Assembly: GCA_907164885.2 (NCBI GenBank)
Contig: OU015494.1
Coordinates: forward strand, 434,501-498,500
DNA: 64,000 bases
Direction of reading: 5' to 3'
DNA from: Dolomedes plantarius
Taxonomy: Eukaryota; Arthropoda; Arachnida; Araneae; Dolomedidae
Below the pieces are notes generated by a model. That model did not search any database. It saw nothing but the letters and a program-made list of their open reading frames with translations, and had not been told where the DNA came from. How positions within the stretch are numbered: the first letter of the stretch is position 1; each line of letters opens with the position of its first letter. Below, piece by piece: positions 56,751 to 64,000 of the stretch. The translations under genes were made by a program, and so were the position numbers.

Positions 56751-59053
56751 TTGGTTCTCTTTTTAACGACTTTCAAGGGACCGTGAAAAATCGTCCTTAA
56801 GTAGAGATCGTCCTTAAACAGAATTTGGAAAAAATAACATTTCCCTTCACACTTTACGGGTTTAGGACTGTCAATATATTTCTTAATATATTGGTGTGTT
56901 TAAAAATGTTATTTTTATTATCATCATTATTTTATTCACAAAAAGTTATTTTAAATTACATTGAAAAAAAGAATACAAACAATACAATAAATTACGTTTT
57001 AAAAAATTCAAAAAGTGTTGATTGCTTCATTCGCCTTGTTTTCGTTATTTTCTTTTCCAGATTTTCTAAAATGTTAAATGAGTCACCTTCCATTTTCGAT
57101 GTAATATAGCGTCGGAGAACATCTAGAGCAGAAATTGCATCTGTGTAAGACGGTGGCAGTGTCTCGTTTTCCGAGTCTTCAACTTCATCTTCTTCGTCTG
57201 ACACTGTGTTTTCGTTTACAATATCTTCATAAATTTGTTCTAAATATCTTCATAAATTTGTTCTTCATAAATTTCTGAAATCTATTATTGTTAAAACATA
57301 TTGATCACAATTGTAGAAATCTTGAATTGAAACATCCTCATCTTCAACAAGACTTCTCCATTCTTCAGCGGTAATGTCATCTTCGTTGAATTCTACATCC
57401 GTACTTTGCAGTTCCACTACAAGTTATTTGTGAATTCCAGCAACGCGAAAGCAGTTTTTTATTGTGGATGAAGAAACTTCTTTCCATCCTGATGTTATCA
57501 TGTGCATTGCTTCCAAGATTGTAAATTTTCTAATTTTTATACTGTCAGCCGAATTGTTTATTAATTTCCTAATTAAAGACTTTCTGTAGTATGCTTTCAC
57601 ACTGCGAATAATACCCAGGTCTAATGGCTACAGCTTGCTAGTGCAATTAGCTGGTAAGAAATGGATATTCAAATTTGTAAGTCCAGGGATATTTGGAGTA
57701 TGTGCAGTGCATCGGTCGATTAAAAGTAAAACTTTACTTTTCTCGATGCATTTTTGCATCAAATTTTCTAATCCAGTCAATAAAAATTTGTTATGTCATT
57801 CACGCTTTATTGTTATTGAGGTAATCACAAGGTTTCCTGGTGATATTCTTAAAACACCTTGGTTGCTTTGATTTGCCTATAACTAGTGGTGGAAATTTCT
57901 CAGATCCATCCGAATTAGTGCACAGTAAAACAGTCAATCTTTCCTTACTGTGTTTTCCACCAAAACACTTTTCGCCCATATACGTTAAGGTTTTATTAGG
58001 CACAATATTGTAGAATAGGCCCGTCTCATCTGCATTGAATATGTTCTTCTCATCATATCCATCTAATTTCCCCTTCAGCACTATTTTCCATTCATCCACT
58101 ATTTTTTCATCTACGGAGCCACTTTCGCCAGATATGCTTTTAAATACAAGCCCGTATCTTTCTTTGAACTTTGTTAGCCAACCAGCCGAAGCCTGAAAAT
58201 TTTGCATTCCAAACGTTTCTGCCAGAATAATAGCATTTTCTTTAACTATCACTCCGGAAATTGGAATGTTAGATGCTCTTGCTTGATGAAACCATTGCAG
58301 GACTGCCTTCTCAAACTCTTATGATCGGCCACATTGAATTTTCTGCCGTTTGGATTTGGATCTCAAACCATATTTTTGTGCTGCTTCAAGAATTTTCTCT
58401 TTGCTTGCTAAAATGCCTTTGAGAGTAGACTCGGGTAGCTGAAATTGTCTTGCGAATTGGATTTTGTTATTCCAACACTTTCTTCCCAGTTTTCAATAAT
58501 TTTCCCTTTTTCGTGTAGCGTAAGATGCTTTCGCTTTGATGCAATTTTGCTCTGCTCACCTCGTATTCGTACTGGAATGAGCTCCTACACCCAACCATGA
58601 ATTCTCTAAACATGAACACGTGCTTCCCAGAAGGAGTGAGAGAGGGGTGCTTTTGGACAGTTCGTAAATCACATGACAACATGGTAGGTACAATAGAGTG
58701 ATTCCACGCCCACACTAAGAAATTCGATCAACCAGGGAAGAATGTTCGATCTTCCGAGAAACAGTAATCCCCCCCTCCCCCGGTTTTTTCCACTGCAACA
58801 AGTCTATGATTGCAACAAACATAAAGGAAATTCCGGGTCTGTTTTTGAAACCAAACTCCCCCACAGAAAGTAACCCTCCAGTAGATAAAATGTTGAAGAA
58901 AAAGTTTATCATGTAAGAAAAAATCGTCGTTAAATAGAAACAAAATCGTCTTAAAATAGAATTTTTTTACGTCGGAGGGACCGGGACCGGGAAATATCGT
59001 CTTTAAATAGAGATCGTCGTTAAGTAGAGCGTCGTTAAACAGAGAACCAACTG
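56748..59053 (-). mobile_element. Tigger/pogo-type DNA transposon
   Basis: Ends CAGTTGGTTCTCTTTTTAAC and complement lie between TA dinucleotides, with the GTCGTTAA(A/G)TAGAG motif repeated subterminally on the right. One CENP-B-like transposase lies on the minus strand. Confidence 0.93.
56992..58600 (-). pseudogene. Tigger/pogo transposase (CENP-B-like)
   Basis: The N-terminal HTH near 58460-58560 has KRKHLTLHEKGKIIENWEES. The second HTH runs to 58250 with stops. The open stretch 57800-58252 has ETFGMQNFQASAGWLTKFKERYG and the first catalytic Asp (FNADETGLFY), then YMGEKCFGGKHSKERLTVLL and GKSKQPRCFKN. Around 57500-57780, LLLIDRCTAHTP (second Asp) and LDLGIIRSVK (third Asp region) are found. 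The acidic C-terminus (SDEEDEVEDSENETLPPS) ends at 56992. At least five interruptions. The enzyme would act at TA targets, as the flanks show. Confidence 0.9.
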
Positions 59054-59097
59054 TATATATATATATACTCGTATATTACATGTGTTTCAATTTAATA

Positions 59098-60321
59098 TAC
59101 ACTGAAGTGCCACTGAATTAGGGATACCTACCTAGTAACGAGTTGGCCCTCCTCTGGCCTTAATAACGGATGCCACACGACGAGGCAGAGATTCAACAAG
59201 TTTCTGGAAACGTTCCACGGGAATGGCTTGCCAAATATTGGCTAAAGCTGTCCATAATTCAGTAAGGTTCTTTGGTGCTGTGTGATGGCCTTTCACGCCT
59301 TGTTCCAAAACATCCCAAAGATGTTCAATAGGATTTAAGTCTGGACTTCTAGGTGGCCAATTCATGACAGAGAAGTCAGAGGAATGCTCATCCAACCAGT
59401 CAGTAGCCAACCGGGATTTGTGAGAGGTACAGTTGTCTTGCTGGAAAACTCCATTACCGTGAGGATAACAGAACAGCATAAACGGATGGAGGTGATCACC
59501 CAGCAACTCTACGTACCGAATTGCATTGAGGGAGGTTGGTACACGCACCAAAGATACCAAACTGTGCCACGAAAAAACACCCCCAGACCATGATTGAGCC
59601 ACCATGCCCTTGTACAGTTCCATCCAGGCATGCAGGATCCATTGCTTCATGAGCCTGACGCCATATTCTCAGCCTCCCGTCGGCGTTAAGTAGTCGGAAT
59701 GGAGACTCATCACTCCATGCTACTCGTTTCCAGTCCTCTACACTTCAGTCTCTGTGATCTCTTGCCCAGGCAAGACGTGCAGCTCGATGGCGAGTATAGA
59801 GCAATGGGACTCTCGTAGGTCGACGGCTCCCGAAACCCATACGGTGAAGCGAGGTTTGCACAGTCCGTTTACTGACTGTACGACTGGCACCGTCATTAAA
59901 CTGGGTGGTAATTTGAGCTAATGTTTGGCTTCGCTGACTACGTACAATACGCCTGAGCCGTCTCTCACCACGCACTGTCAAGGCTAATTGTACTTTGCAG
60001 TTTGCCCGATCGCTAGTTTTTTTCCACCATCCATGTATTCTTGGTATACTCTTGACACTGTCGACCTTGAAAATCCTAGCTGTTTGACGATTTCGGAAAT
60101 TGAATGGCCCATGCGTCTCGCACCAACGATTTGTCCGCGATCGAAGGCGTCTAAATCAGGCAATTTGTCCATACTGGCAATTCCAACAACTAATTCAGAA
60201 CAACCACAGTACGCGCTATATATGCAGTTACCACAGCGTCCTCACTTGTGCATACATGATGTGCAGCGCTACACAATTTGCATAGGCTTTGCTATCCCTA
60301 ATTCAGTGGCACTTCAGTGTA
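59098..60321 (-). mobile_element. Tc1-like element, full length
   Basis: TACACTGAAGTGCCACTGAA and its complement form the ends, with TA on both sides (59096-59097, 60322-60323). Length 1224 bp. One transposase gene on the minus strand. Confidence 0.95.
59132..60172 (-). pseudogene. Tc1-like transposase (DD34E type)
   Basis: The ATG at 60170-60172 opens MDKLPDLDAFDRGQIVGARR and SISEIVKQLGFSRSTVSRVY (first HTH). The second HTH is at 59745-59981 (TVRGERRLRRIVRSQRSQTL, RTVSKRTVQTSLHRMGFGSR). The catalytic part has VAWSDESPFRLL, FQQDNCTSHKSR and WPPRSPDLNPIEHLWD, all three acidic residues present. It ends at 59132 with VIKARGGPTRY. Frame changes at about 59980 and 59400-59650 and stops near 59745 break it. 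It is the best preserved Tc1 in the window. Confidence 0.93.
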
Positions 60322-60323
60322 TA

Positions 60324-61080
60324 TACAGTGGGTGAAAAAGTATTAGCTCAGTGAATTTTAGATACAGGTCCAACGAAGATCAAAATGTATTTGCACATTT
60401 ATCATTTTCAGTTACAGAAATTTTTAGTAGTTAGTATGCAATCTATTTGCATAATAATGGTTTGTAGTCTTTTTTAATTGAATTGTTTCATTTTCTGTTT
60501 CGGACCATTCACTTTCGATTACTGAATCTAGCTTAATTGTGCTAGTAAGCTAGTGTAGAGGAATATATTATTTCCCATCAGCAAATGTTTTTCTACTGTT
60601 TTAAAATAATGAAATGTTAAGAGACAATGGAACTTCAACCAGTAGCTGTAGCAATGCCGTAGTTCAAGTCTTTCAAAGAAGTTTTTCTGCAGAGATCATC
60701 AAAGCATTGTTGCACAAGTGCCGAAAACTCCATGTAAAAGTGTCTAAACGTGATCTAAAACCATACCAAAGTGTTTGTGCTTCCACTATTCAAAATGTTT
60801 TAAAAGATTTTTATTGCAAACACTTATTATATCCTGCAATGTAATGATCCCAAACATTCTGCTTATGTTATTCTAGATATGCTGTTTTGGAATGCCAGAA
60901 GAATCTCCGTTATACCTTCCCACTCTCCTGATATTAATGGTATCGAAAATTCAAATCTAACATTAAAATTGAAAATATACTAGGACAGTTAAGCTAGAAT
61001 CGGTAATCGAAGGTGAATGCGCTAAACTGTTTATGAGACAATTCCAAATCTAGTTTATTCTATGAAAATAGACTTCATTT
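60324..61080 (+). mobile_element. Degraded Tc1-like element
   Basis: It starts TACAGTGGGTGAAAAAGTAT directly after the previous element. Transposase remnants on the plus strand include LRDNGTSTSSCSNAVVQVF (60614-60844), CNDPKHSAYVILDML (second Asp) and PSHSPDINGIENSN (Glu region). The first catalytic block is missing. The right end was not identified. Confidence 0.75.
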
Positions 61081-61109
61081 ACGGCATCAAGTACGTTGAG
61101 AGGCCATCG

Positions 61110-61380
61110 GAGTTGGTCTGTGGTTAAGATTAATTGTCATTGGGCGTACTGTTGCTTTTCTGTTGGACTGGACAAGTCTGAACCCTCTCCTTTCAGCTCG
61201 AGTATTCTGTAGATGGTGACTCCCTACGTTGACAACCTGTTTTTTGTTTGGCAGCCCACTCTTTGTAAACAGCTGCTTTGGAGCACTTCGCTGGTACTTG
61301 CTCTACTGCTGCTAGCATCCACATTCATTCCACGCTCAAAGTCTGTTAAATCGCATTTTTTACCCATTCCTTCTGAAGCA
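61110..61380 (-). pseudogene. Tc1-like transposase N-terminal fragment
   Basis: Minus-strand pieces read KKCDLTDFERGMNVDA, VYKEWAAKQKTGCQRR and RGFRLVQSNRKATVRPMT in different frames, matching Tc1 HTH regions. No ends or catalytic part. Confidence 0.7.
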
Positions 61381-61868
61381 ATTGTCTTATAATCATACAG
61401 CAATTCCTCCTAACACGATTATCCCCCTCTAGTAGCAAGAGCGTGACGTCGCAGCTGATTGACCAAAATTTGCCATAGGATCATAATAAATTGACCACTC
61501 AGTTTACACACACAGACATATATACAAAAACACACATCGTATATATGTATAGAATATTGAAGCAGAAAACCAAACAGGAAGGCCAACCAAATCTAGGAAA
61601 CCAAAAGTTAACTGTTTAAAATAACATTCCTTTGTCAATAGTACCGACATTATGAGTAAACGAAGGAATGTTTCTGAAATTCGTGATCTTCAAGATAGAC
61701 AAACCGTGGCCCTGGTCCTGTCCTCATATGTCAGCACCGATCACAAAACGACCTTATCATTAATCAGTTCAATTCTGGTGTTCTGCCCTTCATGTTTTCG
61801 ATTTTGATGTGAACTCTTTCTTTTTTCTTCTTACTTCGGAGCGGCATTCTACGCCGCCTTATTCAAGT
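61381..61868. other. Unassigned sequence
   Basis: No gene or repeat recognised. Confidence 0.4.
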
Positions 61869-62038
61869 TGTGAGGTGTTGCAAATTGAAATTATATAGTA
61901 CATTGTATTTGTTTTGAAGTACTAGTAGCGCCACCTGGTTGCTTCGCGGTTCGCGCGAAGTGTGTGTATAGTCAGTTGGTGTTGGACTCTTGAAACGAAT
62001 AAATGCCTTACGCTTGAAGCACCTTTTACTTAACAACA
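61869..62038 (+). repeat. Possible short solo LTR
   Basis: It begins TGTGAGGTGTTG and ends TAACAACA, with TAGCGCCACCTGG and an AATAAA signal (about 62000). ATTCAA occurs on both sides but not at matching distances, so the target duplication is unproven. Confidence 0.35.
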
Positions 62039-62763
62039 TATTCAAATTTTAAACAGATGGGCCTAGTTTTGAACGTGTTATCCCTCTTTTTGGGATTTTT
62101 CCTTAATTTTTGATAACTAGTGTAATCAGTGTACAGTGAAAGATTCTAATGTAATCTGTGATTTATGGAGTCCAACTGAAATTATAATGTATTTCTAATT
62201 AGCAAAAAACAAAAATTCAACATAGTTTTATAACTTTATTTGCTTGCTTATTTTAAATTAATGCCTTATCATTTAAAGGTAAAGAAGGTGGTTATATAAA
62301 TGTTCTCTCTATATTTGAATAAAATTCTTTTAAGGTCCAAGATCTGAAATGTTGAGAGGTTTAGCAAAAAAACTTTGAAGCAAATTTGTGGGTGGCTAAC
62401 AATCTATAACGCATACATTTGAAGTCTCCAGCCATATCCTAGAAAAATCTTTCATTCATGATTTCTATTCGAGCTTTAAACGTTTCATTTTTGATTATTG
62501 AATGTTTCGGCGTGCTTGTGAATTGCATTTCTGCACATCTTTGATACAAAGAAAAGTGTTTTGACTTCAAAGCAATAACTTTTCCAAAGTAGTTTGATTT
62601 TATCACTTATATTTAATGGCAGTTCTTGAAGTACGCAGTAGATTTGACATTGTACGCCAAAAAATTGAGGCAACTCATAGATTTTATTCCTAATTTTGCA
62701 GCCTTCTTTTTCTCCCTTTTATCAGGCAGGCTAGTTTTATTGCATTCCGCCATAGGGTAGGTG
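62039..62763. other. Unassigned AT-rich sequence
   Basis: No gene recognised. Confidence 0.4.
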
Positions 62764-63193
62764 GGGGCAAAGGTTCGCATGGGGCAAAGGTTCGCACATA
62801 CATTTTAAAATGACCGGGAAGAGTTTTAGGAAGAATAGGGTAGGCAATGCATTCCTCTACTTCCAGTCAGTTCCCTCGTAAAAAATGTTGGAGTTAAGAC
62901 CCCCTTTTGCAGAGAAAATGAGGTAAGTTTATTTTCGTCTCTTTTAATGTAATTTTTTGCAACTTTTGAGTAATTTTGAGCATCACTCAAACTCACGAAC
63001 TGTTTTGGGCTTATTTTCGCATGTTAGGGTGGTAAATAACCTTTCAAATCCTACCTTAAGTTTTGGGTTAACTCAAATACAGTGGCGTCCATTCTACAGA
63101 AACAGAACCAGCACGAAATGGGGTAAAGGTTTGCAGGAGTCATGGGGTAAAGGTTCGCAGTGCAAACCTTTGCCCCATCTGCAAACCTTTGCC
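62764..63193. mobile_element. Small element with paired GGGGCAAAGGTTCGCA motifs
   Basis: Two direct copies occur at the left (62764-62779, 62781-62796), two direct near the right (63120-63135, 63144-63159) and two inverted (63161-63176, 63180-63193). Left copies and right inverted copies make doubled terminal inverted repeats of a 430-bp non-autonomous element. No coding content. Confidence 0.7.
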
Positions 63194-64000
63194 GCTCTAA
63201 CTATTAACATTTGTTTCATGTCCTCTTTTCATTAGGAATCCTTATTAACAACGTCTTTTATTATTAATGGGAATTCACATTTTTGTAATATGAAAAAAAA
63301 TTATGGTTTTTGATAAAAACTGCCTGTTTTTAATCAGAAAATTTTTTGTAAAATGCTTGAAAATCCATAAATTAACAATAAAATAAATTAGTACAACACA
63401 AAAATAAAATAGCTCTGAACAAAGACCTATTTTACAAGATAAAGGAATTAAATGTTGTTACAAGACATTATAAGCTTCGAAGGTATGGTTAGGTAAAAAA
63501 CTCTAAATGAGTAATTTCCAGATTTGCAAGTCTTTGAAAGGCTCCTTGCGTCAATTTTTGACGAAATTTTATAAAATTTATTACAAAGACTCCTCTTATA
63601 CATTAAAATAAAGTTATGTATCCATTTCAGGTTTAGACATCATTCAGATTATCAAAGTTTAACTTAAGCGTGGAAAAGTACAAAAACTTCACGAGAATTC
63701 AGAGTACAAGCATAAAAATATTTCCTAAAAATTAATTATTCAACGAAAGCACAAATCAAAACATAACCCTGATCAAAATGTATAAGCAATCTAAATGCAA
63801 AATTAAGGATAAGGTTAAAAATTGGATCGCAAGGAGCATTTTAAAAAACATAATAAAAATTTCAATTTTTTAAATATAAAAAATAAAATTTTAAATATTT
63901 ATAAAATTTTATAAGGTGTTTGAAATAGTTTTACTTTAATGAATATTTATGCCCAATTTCCTATCTCTGAGGTAAAAATTTCAAAAATTGCTTTGTAATG
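63194..64000. other. AT-rich sequence without features
   Basis: Nothing recognised to the end of the window. Confidence 0.5.

Noticed and set aside
62485..62673. 62-codon minus-strand frame as a host gene
   Set aside because: No recognisable domain, AT-rich composition and no exon signals.

Overview
This 64 kb window looks like a transposon-dense stretch of an AT-rich arthropod genome, probably a chelicerate such as a spider. That placement is an inference from the element mix: BEL/Pao, Copia and Gypsy retrotransposons, many Tc1/mariner families, a Helitron and tRNA-derived SINE-like sequence, together with GT-AG introns and AATAAA signals. I found no convincing host gene, rRNA, functional tRNA or CRISPR array. 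Almost every open reading frame belongs to a transposable element, and nearly all are broken by stops or frameshifts.

Layout. 1-9942: a minus-strand BEL element (BEL-1, 3' end outside the window) whose 5' LTR is split by a complete minus-strand Copia element (5306-9937, target duplication CAAAC). 9943-12430: mostly non-coding, with a 115-bp tandem duplication and a hAT-like element carrying an internal minisatellite (11367-11843). 12431-18874: a 6.4 kb element bounded by roughly 0.9 kb inverted repeats. It holds a mariner-type element (13140-15001) and a decayed, intron-containing gene for an XPG/asteroid-like protein with a Cys-rich tail. 19624-33430: a patchwork of plus-strand BEL fragments interrupted by Tc1/mariner remnants, a solo LTR, a SINE-like unit and a 1.45 kb palindromic Tc1.

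34531-37889: a second long-inverted-repeat element, with the 3' end of an unnamed gene running into one arm and a Helitron (36893-37709) inside that arm. 38124-38243: a (TA)n(TG)n microsatellite. 39753-49780: probably one old DNA transposon of an unnamed family. It was split by a mariner-like element (40034-41334), an LTR fragment and a nearly intact young BEL element (BEL-4, 42009-48078, target duplication ACGTG, LTRs with about three differences). 49922-55784: a Gypsy element with LTRs differing at about two sites. 55785-61400: a train of DNA transposons sitting in TA-rich sequence (hAT-like MITE, mariner MITE, Tigger/pogo, and three Tc1-type elements). 61869-64000: a weak LTR candidate, a small element built from six copies of a GGGGCAAAGGTTCGCA motif, and AT-rich sequence without features.

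The genes do not form a pathway. They are self-mobilising units (gag, protease, reverse transcriptase, RNase H, integrase, or DDE transposase) stacked by repeated insertion. The least explained material is the two long-inverted-repeat elements with unusual gene content and the unnamed TE gene at 41614-49160.
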